64,000 nt of DNA from Deltaproteobacteria bacterium (GCA_019310785.1 JAFDDR010000006.1:19411-83410), one strand, 5' to 3'. Counted from the stretch's first letter, positions 43,838 through 53,036 are shown. Notes: generated from the letters alone by a model not told the origin. Numbers and translations are program-made.

Positions 43838-44806
43838 TTAGCCGTTAGAAACGCCTATTGCAGGGAGCACCAAGTTGTCACAGGCAGTATAGGGGTCTGT
43901 CTTTCCCTCCACTATAGACTCTACGGCCCGGTCAAACTCACCGGTTTCGGTGATTTTGTCTAACACTTCCTCGATAAGCCGGCTCTTTATCATATCCCCC
44001 AATTCCTGGCGCACCTTGTCCTCTCTTCTCCTGACCTGCCGTTCACCGCTAAACTCGGTGAGGTACATGTTATGCTTATCGATTTCTTCCAAAAGCTCTT
44101 TAACACCTATGTCAAAGACGGCCTGGGCTTTAAGAATTGGTGGTTTCCAGCTACCTTCTTCATATTTCTTTTGATCCATTTCGATCATTAATCTCAAATC
44201 ACTGAAGGTCTTGTCCGTGCCTTCCCTATCCGCTTTGTTAATCAGGAAAATATCGCCTATCTCAAGAATTCCTGCCTTTATGGCCTGGATATCATCACCC
44301 ATTCCCGGGATTACCGTGATGACAGTGGTGTGAGCGCTTTTTACCACGTCCACTTCATCCTGGCCGACACCGACAGTCTCCACGATTATATAATCTTTGC
44401 CCATCGCATCTAAGACATCAATAGCGCTCCGGGTTGACTGGGTCAGACCGCCGAAATGGCCGCGAGTAGCAAGAGACCGGATAAAGACCCCTTCGTCCAG
44501 ACTGTGTCGCTGCATCCTGACTCGATCCCCCAATATTGCGCCACCACTGAAGGGGCTTGTCGGGTCAACGGCAAGGACGCCCACGGTTTTATCCCGTTTC
44601 CTCAAATGGCTGACCATCTGGTCCACGAGTGTGCTTTTTCCAACCCCCGGGGCCCCGGTAATGCCTAAGATATAAGCATTTCCCGTAGAAGGATATAGTT
44701 CCTTCATAACCTGTCTCACCCCGGGCATCCCGTCATCGATATCCCGAATTAGACGGGCTACGGCCCGCACATCGCCTTTAACAACCTTTTCCGCTACGTC
44801 ATTCAT
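43838..44806 (-). CDS. meaB: MeaB/ArgK-type GTPase, B12-mutase chaperone
   Basis: 322 aa G3E P-loop GTPase that loads and protects adenosylcobalamin mutases. Walker A GAPGVGKSTLV, the Mg site (GVLAVDPTSPFSGGAILGDR), DxxG-like region ETVGVGQDEVD and the base-recognition NKADREG are all intact. An N-terminal helix and C-terminal dimerisation arm are present. It starts 12 bases after the mutase small subunit stop, so it belongs to the same transcript. It should serve the mutase encoded just upstream. Confidence 0.93.
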   Translation of the reverse strand: MNDVAEKVVKGDVRAVARLIRDIDDGMPGVRQVMKELYPSTGNAYILGITGAPGVGKSTLVDQMVSHLRKRDKTVGVLAVDPTSPFSGGAILGDRVRMQRHSLDEGVFIRSLATRGHFGGLTQSTRSAIDVLDAMGKDYIIVETVGVGQDEVDVVKSAHTTVITVIPGMGDDIQAIKAGILEIGDIFLINKADREGTDKTFSDLRLMIEMDQKKYEEGSWKPPILKAQAVFDIGVKELLEEIDKHNMYLTEFSGERQVRRREDKVRQELGDMIKSRLIEEVLDKITETGEFDRAVESIVEGKTDPYTACDNLVLPAIGVSNG

Positions 44807-44818
44807 AACGATTCAGTC

Positions 44819-45223
44819 TCACCTCGGCTTTACGTTTTCCTTCACCCACCTGACAATATCATCCAATGGCGTGCCGGGCGTAAAGATCTCCTTTATGCCC
44901 GCTTCTTTGAGTGGCGCGATATCATCCTCCGGAATAATCCCTCCCCCGCATACGACGATATCGTCCGCACTCTTCTCACGCAGGAGTTCTATGGTCCTGG
45001 GAAAGAGATATTTGTGGGCCCCTGCCAGACTCGAAAGCCCTATCATATCAACATCTTCCTGGATGGCAGCCTCGACGATTTCTTCAGGGGTCTGATGAAG
45101 TCCCGAGTAAACTACCTCAAAGCCGGCATCCCGATATGCCCTGGCAATAATCCTTGCACCCCGATCGTGACCATCCAATCCCGGTTTTGCTACCATGACC
45201 CTTAGCCTTCTTTTTTGTGTCAT
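44819..45223 (-). CDS. B12-binding small subunit of an acyl-CoA mutase
   Basis: 134 aa, the size of IcmB/MCM C-terminal-type subunits. The cobalamin-binding signature is complete: [17 protein letters not shown] (the DxHxxG motif, whose His ligates cobalt), [15 protein letters not shown] (SxL) and [12 protein letters not shown] (GGG). It binds adenosylcobalamin and pairs with the 561-aa subunit encoded 84 bases upstream. Carbon-skeleton rearrangement chemistry requires both subunits. Confidence 0.93.
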   Translation of the reverse strand: MTQKRRLRVMVAKPGLDGHDRGARIIARAYRDAGFEVVYSGLHQTPEEIVEAAIQEDVDMIGLSSLAGAHKYLFPRTIELLREKSADDIVVCGGGIIPEDDIAPLKEAGIKEIFTPGTPLDDIVRWVKENVKPR

Positions 45224-45307
45224 AACACCTCCGAATTCCGGGGCGTTGCTTTAGAGTTTCGAGCTAATATTTTTCTCAACTCGCAACGCGTAACCCGGAA
45301 CACGAAA

Positions 45308-46993
45308 TTAATAGATTCCCGGATCCCTGTATTCGCCATACACCTGCCTGTACACGTCACATACCTCTTGCAGCGTGGCGTAATTTTTTACAGCGTCAAT
45401 AAGAGGTTCCATGACATTCAGGGTCCCGGCACATGCCTCCCCTACCCTTTCGATGCTCTCCTTCACCAGTTTGTTGTCCCGTTCATTTTTGAGCCGGTTG
45501 GTCTTTTCTATCTGCAGGTTTTCAAGCTCCTCATCAATCTCAAGGACTTCGACCGGAATATCCTCATCAGTGACGTACTTGTTGACCCCCACTACGGTCT
45601 TTTCTTTTTCGTCGATCTGTCTCTGATAATGGTAGGCTGCATCAGCGATCTCCAACTGGGGATAATTCCTTTCAATGGCTGCAAGCATGCCACCCATGTC
45701 GTCGATCTTCTGAATGATATCAAGTGCCTCCTCTTCTATATTGTTGGTCAGGGTCTCAACAAAATAAGACCCCCCCAGGGGATCAATGGTGTTGGCCGCC
45801 CCGGATTCCTCTGCAATGATCTGCTGGGTCCTGAGGGCAATGGTTGCGGCCTCTTCAGTGGGTATGGCCAAAACTTCATCCAACGAATTTGTATGCAGGG
45901 ACTGGGTCCCACCCATGACCGCGGCCAATGCCTGGAGTGCCGTCCTTACCACATTGTTGTAGGGCTGTTGGGCGGTGAGCGAGCATCCGGCGGTCTGTGT
46001 GTGAAATCTCAGCCACCAGGACCTTGGGTCTTTGGCCTTGAACCGCTCCTTCATGACCTTAGCCCATATGCGCCTGGCTGCACGGAACTTGGCAACTTCT
46101 TCAAAGAAATCAAGGTGGGAATTAAAAAAGAATGAAAAACGGGGCGCAAAGTCATCCACATTCAAGCCGCGACCGATTGCTTCCTGGGTATAAGCAATGC
46201 CGTCTGCCAACGTAAACGCCAACTCCTGGACCGCCGTGGACCCGGCCTCCCTGATATGATACCCGCTGATGCTGATGGTATTCCACTTAGGTACCTCATT
46301 AGTCCCGAACTCCACAGTGTCCGTTATAATACGAACCGAGGGTACGGGCGGGCACATGAAGGTCTTCTGGGCGATGAACTCCTTTAACATGTCATTTTGT
46401 ATGGTGCCGCCGATAATCCTTTTGTCAATACCCCTTTTTTCCGCTACAGAGATGTACATGGCCCAGAGAATGGATGCGGGCGGATTGATGGTCATGGATG
46501 TGGTGATCTTGTCAATGGGAAGACCGTCAAACAGGTCTTCCATGTCCATCAGGGAATCAATTGCAACCCCGCACTTGCCACACTCCCCCCTGGCCTTGGG
46601 GGAATCGGTATCGTATCCCATCAATGTGGGCATATCAAAGGCAGTGGAAAGTCCTGTTTGTCCCTGGTTAACTAAGAGATGAAACCGCTTGTTTGTATCC
46701 TTCGCACTCCCCAACCCTGCAAACATACGCATGGTCCAGAAACGTCCCCGGTACATAGAGGGCTGGACACCCCGGGTAAAGGGATACTCGCCGGGAAAAC
46801 CAATGTCATTCGAAAAATCCAGATCCCTGACATCTTCAGGGGTGTAGATTCGCTTGATCTCCCGGTCTGATACTGTGGAAAATCTTTTAAGCCTTTCGGG
46901 ATTGGAAGAAAAGATCTTGTCCAGTTTCTTCTCCCACTTTTTATGCCCTTCTTCTACATCTTCAAAAACCTTTCGGTCAAAAACAGAGGACAT
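45308..46993 (-). CDS. Acyl-CoA mutase large subunit, isobutyryl-CoA mutase-like
   Basis: 561 aa substrate-binding subunit (TIM barrel) of an adenosylcobalamin carbon-skeleton mutase; conserved signatures include [19 protein letters not shown] and SGYHIREAG. In methylmalonyl-CoA mutase, Tyr89 and Arg207 hold the substrate carboxylate and His244 is catalytic. Here the equivalent positions, fixed by identical spacing (155 and 37 residues before the His), are F91, Q209 and H246. Phe and Gln at these places define isobutyryl-CoA mutase (IcmA: Phe80, Gln198). The likely reaction is butyryl-CoA to isobutyryl-CoA and back. Sizes of both subunits match IcmA/IcmB. A 280-bp repeat copy lies in the leader. 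Confidence 0.9.
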   Translation of the reverse strand: MSSVFDRKVFEDVEEGHKKWEKKLDKIFSSNPERLKRFSTVSDREIKRIYTPEDVRDLDFSNDIGFPGEYPFTRGVQPSMYRGRFWTMRMFAGLGSAKDTNKRFHLLVNQGQTGLSTAFDMPTLMGYDTDSPKARGECGKCGVAIDSLMDMEDLFDGLPIDKITTSMTINPPASILWAMYISVAEKRGIDKRIIGGTIQNDMLKEFIAQKTFMCPPVPSVRIITDTVEFGTNEVPKWNTISISGYHIREAGSTAVQELAFTLADGIAYTQEAIGRGLNVDDFAPRFSFFFNSHLDFFEEVAKFRAARRIWAKVMKERFKAKDPRSWWLRFHTQTAGCSLTAQQPYNNVVRTALQALAAVMGGTQSLHTNSLDEVLAIPTEEAATIALRTQQIIAEESGAANTIDPLGGSYFVETLTNNIEEEALDIIQKIDDMGGMLAAIERNYPQLEIADAAYHYQRQIDEKEKTVVGVNKYVTDEDIPVEVLEIDEELENLQIEKTNRLKNERDNKLVKESIERVGEACAGTLNVMEPLIDAVKNYATLQEVCDVYRQVYGEYRDPGIY

Positions 46994-47076
46994 GATGCAC
47001 CCCCTTTGGATTGATGATTGTTTATTCTTCCATTAAAGATCTGATCAATGTTAAATGGCACGGCCTTGTTTTTTGT

Positions 47077-47290
47077 TTAGAAAAATACAATTTTCAAGCA
47101 CCAAATTACAAATAAATCTCAAATTCCAATATCCAATGACCAAAACTTTCCAGGACAAGGCATTGTTTGGTTTTTCGAATTTTGTTCATTGGGATTTATT
47201 TGATATTTGGGATTTAGTATTTGGAATTTCAATAACTCAATGAAATTACAACAAAGCAAGTCTCCTCTGGGAATAACCAAAGCCTGGTCC
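47077..47290 (-). repeat. Intergenic repeat, copy D
   Basis: Read on the minus strand it starts GGACCAGGCTTTGGTTATTC, then GAGACTTGCTTTGTTGTAAT, then the AT-rich palindrome with TTTGATATTTGG-type words in both directions. It begins 22 bases after the acyl-CoA dehydrogenase stop and precedes the mutase gene. The gap 46994-47311 contains no other feature, and no cobalamin riboswitch was seen. Confidence 0.8.
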
Positions 47291-47311
47291 TATAGGTCAG
47301 AGTTTTACTCC

Positions 47312-48457
47312 TCATCCTTTAATGAGATTTTTCGCTATTACCAGGCGCATAATCTCGTTCGTACCCTCATATATCTGACATATCTTGGCATCCCGCATAT
47401 GCCGCTCCATGGGGTAGTCCTTGCAGTAGCCGTATCCGCCCAAGACCTGAATCCCCTCGATGGACGCCCTCATGGCCGCGTCAGAGGCATACATCTTGGC
47501 CATGGCCGCAGCCTTTTCATACGGTTTCTTGTTGTCTTCCAGCCATGCGGCCCTGAGGGTAAGCAGTTCGGCCGCATCCAATTCGGTGGCCATATCGGCT
47601 AACTTCCACTGAATGGCCTGGAATGCCGTAATGGGCTTACCAAACTGTACCCGTGTCTTAGCATACTCCACGGCCTCTTCCAACACGGACCGACCGATTC
47701 CGAGGGCCTGTGATGCAATACCCATCCTGCCGCCATCGAGGGTGGTAAGCATCTGCCTGAACCCCTCGCCCTCGTTCCCGAGAAGGGCATCCGCGGGCAG
47801 CCTGGCATCTTCAAAGATCATTTCTGCCGTGCCGGAGGCTAAGATACCCAATTTATCCTCAACTCGTCCCACCTTGAAGCCGGGCGTATTATCGAGATCC
47901 ACCACAAAGGAAGAGATCCCTTTGTATCCCTTGCCCTTTTCCGTTATGGCTGCAATCACGGAATAAGATGACACATTGCCGTTGGTAATGAATTTTTTCT
48001 CACCATTAATAACCCATTCATTTCCATCCCTCACGGCCGTGGTGAGCATTCCTGCAGGGTCCGACCCGGCGTTCGCCTCGGTCAGGGCGTAGCATCCGAT
48101 TGCTTCACCGGCTGCACATGGGTATAGAAATTGTTTTTTTTGCTCTTCGGTGCCATATTCCTGAACAGGGAAACAGTAAAGCGAGTTATTCACGGACATG
48201 ATAACACCAGTGGAAGCGCATGCCTTGGAAATCTCGATCAGGGCAAGAACATAGCTTACATAGTCCATGCCTCCTCCACCGTATTCCTCGGGTACGGCAA
48301 TGCCCATCATCTTTAGCTCCCCCAACTGTTTGATGATCTCTGCGGGGTGCTCATGTTTCTCATCCAACTCAGCGGCCTTTGGTTTGATCTCGGTTTCTGC
48401 AAACTTTCGGGCCATATCCCTAACCATCTGTTGTTCTTCAGTCAATGCGAAATCCAT
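47312..48457 (-). CDS. Acyl-CoA dehydrogenase (short-chain type)
   Basis: 381 aa flavoprotein. Motifs: YALTEANAGSDPAGMLTTA, GEKKFITNG, VLGGYGYCKDYPMERHMRD and IYEGTNEIMRLVI (catalytic Glu region). It starts only 1 base after the enoyl-CoA hydratase stop, so the two are coupled. With hydratase and thiolases it gives a complete set for oxidising butyryl- or isobutyryl-like CoA esters, except for a visible 3-hydroxyacyl-CoA dehydrogenase. ETF genes are not in the window. Confidence 0.92.
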   Translation of the reverse strand: MDFALTEEQQMVRDMARKFAETEIKPKAAELDEKHEHPAEIIKQLGELKMMGIAVPEEYGGGGMDYVSYVLALIEISKACASTGVIMSVNNSLYCFPVQEYGTEEQKKQFLYPCAAGEAIGCYALTEANAGSDPAGMLTTAVRDGNEWVINGEKKFITNGNVSSYSVIAAITEKGKGYKGISSFVVDLDNTPGFKVGRVEDKLGILASGTAEMIFEDARLPADALLGNEGEGFRQMLTTLDGGRMGIASQALGIGRSVLEEAVEYAKTRVQFGKPITAFQAIQWKLADMATELDAAELLTLRAAWLEDNKKPYEKAAAMAKMYASDAAMRASIEGIQVLGGYGYCKDYPMERHMRDAKICQIYEGTNEIMRLVIAKNLIKG

Positions 48458-48458
48458 T

Positions 48459-49247
48459 TTAACTTAACTCCCCTTTAAATTCAGGTTTTCTTTTCTCCAA
48501 AAAGGCCGACATCCCTTCTTTGCCGTCCGGACTTGCCATGCAAAGCCCGAACTGGTCGGTTTCCAGGGCGCAGGCAGAACGCAAATCGAGGTTATATCCC
48601 CTGTCAATACATCGTTTTACGCCCATAAGCGAGAACCTGCCTTTGGATGCAAGTCCCTTGGCCGTTTTCATGGTCTCTTCCCACAACTTGTCTGCGGGGA
48701 ACACCTTGTTTACCAGTCCGATTTCCTTTGCCTCCTGGGCACTGATGAGTGCACCGGTCATGCAGAGCTCCTTTGCCATGCCCTTTCCAACGAGTCTCGG
48801 AAGGCGCTGGGTCCCGCCAAACCCGGGAATGATCCCAAGATTGATCTCCGGTTGGCCGAATTTGGCATTCTCGGAGGCATAAATAAAATCAGACGCTATG
48901 GCGATCTCAGTCCCACCCCCTAAGGCAAACCCGTTAACGCAGGCGATAACCGGGATAGGCAGTCCTTCCATACGAAAGCCCAACTCATGAAGTTTTAACG
49001 AAAAATTCCTCAATTGAAGGGGGTCAAAGTCGACCATTAGCGAAATATCGGCACCGGCCACAAAGGCCTTGTCTCCCTCTCCGGTCAGGATAAGCACCCT
49101 TATTGACTGGCTCGCTTCCACTTCGTCCAGGGCCTTGTGCATCTCTTCGACCACATCGATGCTGATTGCGTTCAATGCCTTGGGACGGTTGAATTTAATA
49201 ATTGCCACGTTCCCTTCTGTCTCAAAAATAATGTTTTCATATGCCAT
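48459..49247 (-). CDS. Enoyl-CoA hydratase/isomerase family protein
   Basis: 262 aa crotonase. The ATG at 49247 has GGAGG 7 bases upstream; the tracked GTG one codon earlier does not fit. Active-site residues: AGADISLM (oxyanion hole), FALGGGTEIAIASDF (first Glu) and FGQPEINLGIIPGFGGTQ (second Glu), so it is a true hydratase candidate. It hydrates 2-enoyl-CoA to 3-hydroxyacyl-CoA. It lies between thiolase and acyl-CoA dehydrogenase genes on one strand. Confidence 0.93.
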   Translation of the reverse strand: MAYENIIFETEGNVAIIKFNRPKALNAISIDVVEEMHKALDEVEASQSIRVLILTGEGDKAFVAGADISLMVDFDPLQLRNFSLKLHELGFRMEGLPIPVIACVNGFALGGGTEIAIASDFIYASENAKFGQPEINLGIIPGFGGTQRLPRLVGKGMAKELCMTGALISAQEAKEIGLVNKVFPADKLWEETMKTAKGLASKGRFSLMGVKRCIDRGYNLDLRSACALETDQFGLCMASPDGKEGMSAFLEKRKPEFKGELS

Positions 49248-49272
49248 CACAAATCCTCCAATGCTAAAAAAC

Positions 49273-49500
49273 TTTTGACAGGATTACAGGATAAACAAGA
49301 TAAATATCCTGTATATCCTTAAATAAAGATTTTGAGTTACACCACGTATACAGCTCCCCAGGATATTTTTGGCTATAATTTGCTAAATGCCTACATCTTA
49401 ATTACATTTTATTTTGTAAGTAAACTTTCTCAAAGACAGGATATATTTTTTGATTTACAAGATTGAAATAATCCAGTTCATCCTGTTAATCCTGTCAAAA
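49273..49500. repeat. Inverted pair of TTTTGACAGGATTA-type repeats
   Basis: TTTTGACAGGATTACAGGAT (49273-49292) is matched by the reverse complement ATCCTGTTAATCCTGTCAAAA at 49480-49500, with one base indel. The arms are about 187 bases apart in the thiolase-hydratase gap. Between them is AT-rich sequence without an ORF. Confidence 0.75.
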
Positions 49501-49502
49501 TA

Positions 49503-50786
49503 TTAGACTTTTTCAAGGACCGTTGCCATTCCCTGGCCCCCTCCAATACATAGCGAGGCCAGGCCAAGGCTGTGTTCACCCCTTAACATCTGTCCCATCA
49601 GTGTAACGATAAGGCGGGCCCCTGAACACCCGATGGGGTGTCCGATCGATATTCCGCTCCCCAAGGGGTTGGTCTTTTCCATGTCGCATTTCAACTCTCT
49701 AATGCATGCAATGGCCTGGGACGCAAATGCCTCATTAAGCTCGATGACACCAAAATCATCAATGGAAAGGCCTGTCTTTTTCAAAATTTTTCTCACTGCC
49801 GGTATCGGACCAAGGCCCATATAGGCCGGGTCTATCGCGGCATATGAATAGGCATTAATTTTGACAAGGGGTTTCAGGCCTAGATCTTTTGCCTTTTCAC
49901 CGGACATTATGAGCAAAGCAGCGGCCGCGTCATTTATACCGGACGCATTCCCCGCAGTGACCGTTCCGTCCTTTTTAAAGGCCGGGCGAAGTTTGGCCAT
50001 CTTTTCCACACTCGTATCCATGGGTCTTTCATCAGTATCAAAAATAACCGGGTCCCCCTTTCTCTGGGGAATGACTACCGGCACGATCTCCTCCTTAAAG
50101 AGCCCGTCGGTGATTGCCTTTCTTGCCCTCTGGTGGCTCATGGCCCCTAATTCGTCCTGCTCCTGCCTGGAAATGCCATAGGTTTCCGCAATGTTTTCCG
50201 CGGTAAGCCCCATATGGTACCCATAAAAGATCTCGAATAGACCATCCATGATCATCAGGTCCACAAGGTCTGCGTTGTTCATGCGGGCTCCCCAACGGGC
50301 CGCCGGAAGGGCAAAGGGAATAAGACTCATGTTTTCCATGCCGCCGGCTAAAATCACATCCGCTTCGCCGGCACGGATCGCCTGTGTGGCCAAGGCCACG
50401 GCCTTCATACCGGAAGCGCACACCTTGTTTATAGTAAATGCACCGGTTTCTTTGGAAATACCTGCCTTGACCATGGACTGCCTGGCTACATTCTGTCCCT
50501 GGCCGGCACCCACAACGTTTCCCATAATCACTTCGTCCACCTGCACGGGCTGAAGTGAATCATCATAGTCATAAACCTCTTTTTCCAGATCAATCATTCC
50601 CCTGCCCTTCAGGGCATCCGGCTCGAACCGCTTAAGGGCTTCAGTTGCAACCGGCCTCAAATTGGCTTTCTTAAGGGTTTCTTTTAACACCAGGGCGCCC
50701 AACTCCACAACGGGGGTTGTCTTTAAACTCGCGCCAAAGGTCCCTACCGGCGTCCTTGCACCGGAAACAATCACCACGTCCGTCAT
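49503..50786 (-). CDS. Acetyl-CoA C-acyltransferase (thiolase) with N-terminal insertion
   Basis: 427 aa degradative or biosynthetic thiolase. Catalytic Cys in NKVCASGMKA, active-site loop NEAFASQAIA, catalytic His in SIGHPIGCSGARL and final CIGGGQGMA Cys are all present. After KKANLRP, where thiolases go straight on to VDEVIMGNV, there is an extra ~35-residue acidic segment (about 40-75, LKRFEPDALKGRG). This makes it longer than its neighbour (395 aa). It cleaves 3-ketoacyl-CoA or condenses acetyl-CoA. Second thiolase of the cluster, 46 bases after the first. Confidence 0.92.
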   Translation of the reverse strand: MTDVVIVSGARTPVGTFGASLKTTPVVELGALVLKETLKKANLRPVATEALKRFEPDALKGRGMIDLEKEVYDYDDSLQPVQVDEVIMGNVVGAGQGQNVARQSMVKAGISKETGAFTINKVCASGMKAVALATQAIRAGEADVILAGGMENMSLIPFALPAARWGARMNNADLVDLMIMDGLFEIFYGYHMGLTAENIAETYGISRQEQDELGAMSHQRARKAITDGLFKEEIVPVVIPQRKGDPVIFDTDERPMDTSVEKMAKLRPAFKKDGTVTAGNASGINDAAAALLIMSGEKAKDLGLKPLVKINAYSYAAIDPAYMGLGPIPAVRKILKKTGLSIDDFGVIELNEAFASQAIACIRELKCDMEKTNPLGSGISIGHPIGCSGARLIVTLMGQMLRGEHSLGLASLCIGGGQGMATVLEKV

Positions 50787-50832
50787 AGTTTCATCTCCTT
50801 ATTTTTATATTTTATAAAATCGCATAACAATT

Positions 50833-52020
50833 TTATTCATTATAAACTACAAGAGTAACGGCCTCACCGCCACCTAAGCAGAGAGAGGCCTGTCCCACTT
50901 TTGCACCTCTATCCTTCATGGCATATATGAGGGTGGTCAGGACCCGGGCGCCGCTTGCTCCGATGGGGTGGCCGATTGCCACGGACCCGCCATGTACATT
51001 GACCTTTTCGGGATCGATCCCGAGTTCCCTGTTTATGGCCACAGATGAGGTACTGAATGCCTCATTGATCTCGTGTATGTCAATGTCCTCTATCTTTAGA
51101 TCATCCTTGGCCAGGACCTTTGGTATGGAAAGGATAGGCGCAACAAGCACATATTTCATGTCAATTCCGGCCGCGCCCTGCGCACCGACACGTACCATGG
51201 GCTTGCATCCCAACTCGTCTGCCTTTTCCCTTGACATGACCACCAGGGCCGATGCCCCGTCACTGATTTTGGATGCATTCCCCGCTGTCACAAGACCACC
51301 CTTTTTAAATGCCGGTCGCAGTCGCGCTAATCCCTCCGCTGTGGTCCTGGGCTCTCTTAGGGGGATCTCGTCCGTATCAAATATGATTGGATCACCCTTT
51401 CTAACAGGAACTTCAACAGGTACAATCTCGTCCTTGAATTTGCCTTGCTCAATTGCCTTCCATGATTTCTCATAGGAGTTCAAGGCAAAGAGGTCAGTAT
51501 CTTCCCGGTTCACCCCATATTTCTCAGACACGAGTTCTGCGCTTATTCCCATGTGAAAATCATTCACATGATCCCACAGCCCATCGTGAACCATACCGTC
51601 AATGAGTGTGCCATTGTTCATGCGGTAACCGGTCCTCGCCTTGTTCAGCATATAAGGACATAGGTTCATGTTTTCCTGGCCACCGGCTACAACTATATCG
51701 GCGTCATTGCACTGGATGGCCTGTGCCGCAAGCATCACGGCCTTTAAACCGGATCCGCAGACCTTATTCACGGTTATGGCGCAAACCTCCCAGGGAAGAC
51801 CGGCCCTGACCGTGGTCTGCCTGGCTGGATTCTGTCCCAGTCCATGGGGCAGGACACTCCCCATGATCACCTCGTCGATATCTTCGTTTTTTATGCCTGC
51901 CCGGCGAATGGCCTCCCTTATCACAATGGCCCCGAGATCGGTCGCGGAAATAGAACTGAGCGATCCTACAAAATCACCAACAGCCGTTCTGCAAGCACTT
52001 ACAATAACCACATCTTTCAT
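50833..52020 (-). CDS. Acetyl-CoA C-acyltransferase (thiolase)
   Basis: 395 aa from MKDVVIVSACRTAVGDF. This ATG has AGGGGA at 7-base spacing and matches other thiolases; the tracked start 6 codons earlier is less likely. Catalytic residues: NKVCGSGLKAV (nucleophile), NEAFSTSSVA, AIGHPIGASGARV (His) and CLGGGEAV (second Cys). Standard length. Together with the next gene it gives two thiolases that may differ in chain-length or direction. First metabolic gene after the TetR gene, on the same strand. Confidence 0.93.
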   Translation of the reverse strand: MKDVVIVSACRTAVGDFVGSLSSISATDLGAIVIREAIRRAGIKNEDIDEVIMGSVLPHGLGQNPARQTTVRAGLPWEVCAITVNKVCGSGLKAVMLAAQAIQCNDADIVVAGGQENMNLCPYMLNKARTGYRMNNGTLIDGMVHDGLWDHVNDFHMGISAELVSEKYGVNREDTDLFALNSYEKSWKAIEQGKFKDEIVPVEVPVRKGDPIIFDTDEIPLREPRTTAEGLARLRPAFKKGGLVTAGNASKISDGASALVVMSREKADELGCKPMVRVGAQGAAGIDMKYVLVAPILSIPKVLAKDDLKIEDIDIHEINEAFSTSSVAINRELGIDPEKVNVHGGSVAIGHPIGASGARVLTTLIYAMKDRGAKVGQASLCLGGGEAVTLVVYNE

Positions 52021-52135
52021 TATAATTCCCCTTTTCATATCTATTCAGTGAAAAATTGAGTCTAATACATTCACCAAAAATGGCAAACCTTTTTTGCGAT
52101 TAACGTTTGATAACCTCGTAAAGACTTTTTTTACT

Positions 52136-52215
52136 TGTCATTTCGACCGCAGGGAGAAATCTTTAGCGTGTAAGCGACTGAAAACATAAGATTTCTCCCT
52201 GCGGTCGAAATGACA
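52136..52215. repeat. 80-bp palindromic repeat, copy 3
   Basis: TGTCATTTCGACCGCAGGGAG and CTCCCTGCGGTCGAAATGACA are near-perfect 21-base inverted arms around a ~38-base centre. It is in the gap between the TetR gene and the first thiolase gene and would form a very stable hairpin in a joint transcript. It is the most symmetric of the three copies. Confidence 0.9.
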
Positions 52216-52246
52216 GATTCGCTGAATTCAAATTTTTATAAGTTCA

Positions 52247-52843
52247 TCAACGTTTCAGTTGATTGATATAAAATCGCATCTGGGTGATAGTTTCCACCCA
52301 GATGGAAGTGTCTTTGCTTGCTGAGTAAAGGGTAGCGGCCCCGTTTAAAGAAATTATTATAAAATTCGAAATTTCCCTATGGTTCAGACCTCCCTTTAGC
52401 AATCCTTTATCATCGGCATCTTCCAACCATTTTTGCAACAATCTCGAAAACTGTACAAATCCTCTGAGAATATGCCTGCTCATCTTATCCGACTGCCCGG
52501 AAATTTCAACTAACATGTTAACAAAAAAACAGCCACCGTCAAAAACATCTTTGCCTAAATAATTTTCTAAATGATTTTCAATGGTTACTTCTATTCTTTC
52601 AAGTGGATTGGTAATATTTTTCGTGTTTTTGAATGCGATATTTCTCCATATTTTTACGGCTTCACCATAGACTGAATACCATATGTCTTCCTTGCTTGCA
52701 AAATGTCCATAAAGGCCACCTTTTGTCAGGCCTGTTGCCTCAAGGATGTCGTTTATCGATGTGTTGAAATACCCTTTAACCGAAAAGACCTGCAGGGATT
52801 TTTCCGTAATGTTTTGTTTGGTTAAAATACCTTTATTTGTCAT
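52247..52843 (-). CDS. TetR/AcrR-family transcriptional regulator
   Basis: 198 aa. The N-terminal DNA-binding domain is typical: FSVKGYFNTSINDILEATGL then KGGLYGHFASKEDIWY (helix-turn-helix, residues ~28-55). The ligand domain has Cys/Met-rich stretches but no known ligand signature. It precedes the two thiolase genes on the same strand and is divergent from an aminotransferase gene. An acyl-CoA inducer is plausible, as for many TetR repressors of acyl-CoA degradation clusters (FadR/PsrA-like behaviour); this is inference. Confidence 0.92.
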   Translation of the reverse strand: MTNKGILTKQNITEKSLQVFSVKGYFNTSINDILEATGLTKGGLYGHFASKEDIWYSVYGEAVKIWRNIAFKNTKNITNPLERIEVTIENHLENYLGKDVFDGGCFFVNMLVEISGQSDKMSRHILRGFVQFSRLLQKWLEDADDKGLLKGGLNHREISNFIIISLNGAATLYSASKDTSIWVETITQMRFYINQLKR

Positions 52844-52873
52844 AATTCATTTAGCTTTCACATATAATATACC

Positions 52874-52881
52874 GACCGGTC
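52874..52881. promoter_or_regulatory. Candidate TetR operator
   Basis: GACCGGTC, in the context TATACCGACCGGTCTTTTT, is a palindrome 31 bases upstream of the TetR start. ACCGACCGGTC-like sites are a common type for TetR repressors. It would control the regulator itself and, from 52938 (TTGACA) onward, perhaps the divergent aminotransferase. Confidence 0.45.
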
Positions 52882-53036
52882 TTTTTATTTTTATACTCGG
52901 CAGCAATGCCTGTCAAGAATTTTTCAATCAAATTCCCTTGACAAACCTGTCAGTCAACAGTTAAGCAAAACCTGAGTTGATAATTCTAAAACCTTACTTC
53001 AAAACATGAATTAAAGGAAACCAGAAGGGGTATATT

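Noticed and set aside
45308-46993. 2-hydroxyisobutyryl-CoA mutase as the mutase identity
   Set aside because: That enzyme has Ile at the Tyr89 position as far as I recall; here it is Phe, with Gln at the Arg207 position, which fits isobutyryl-CoA mutase.
46994-47311. Possible cobalamin riboswitch before the B12-dependent mutase
   Set aside because: No B12-box-like sequence was seen; the gap is filled by repeat copy D.
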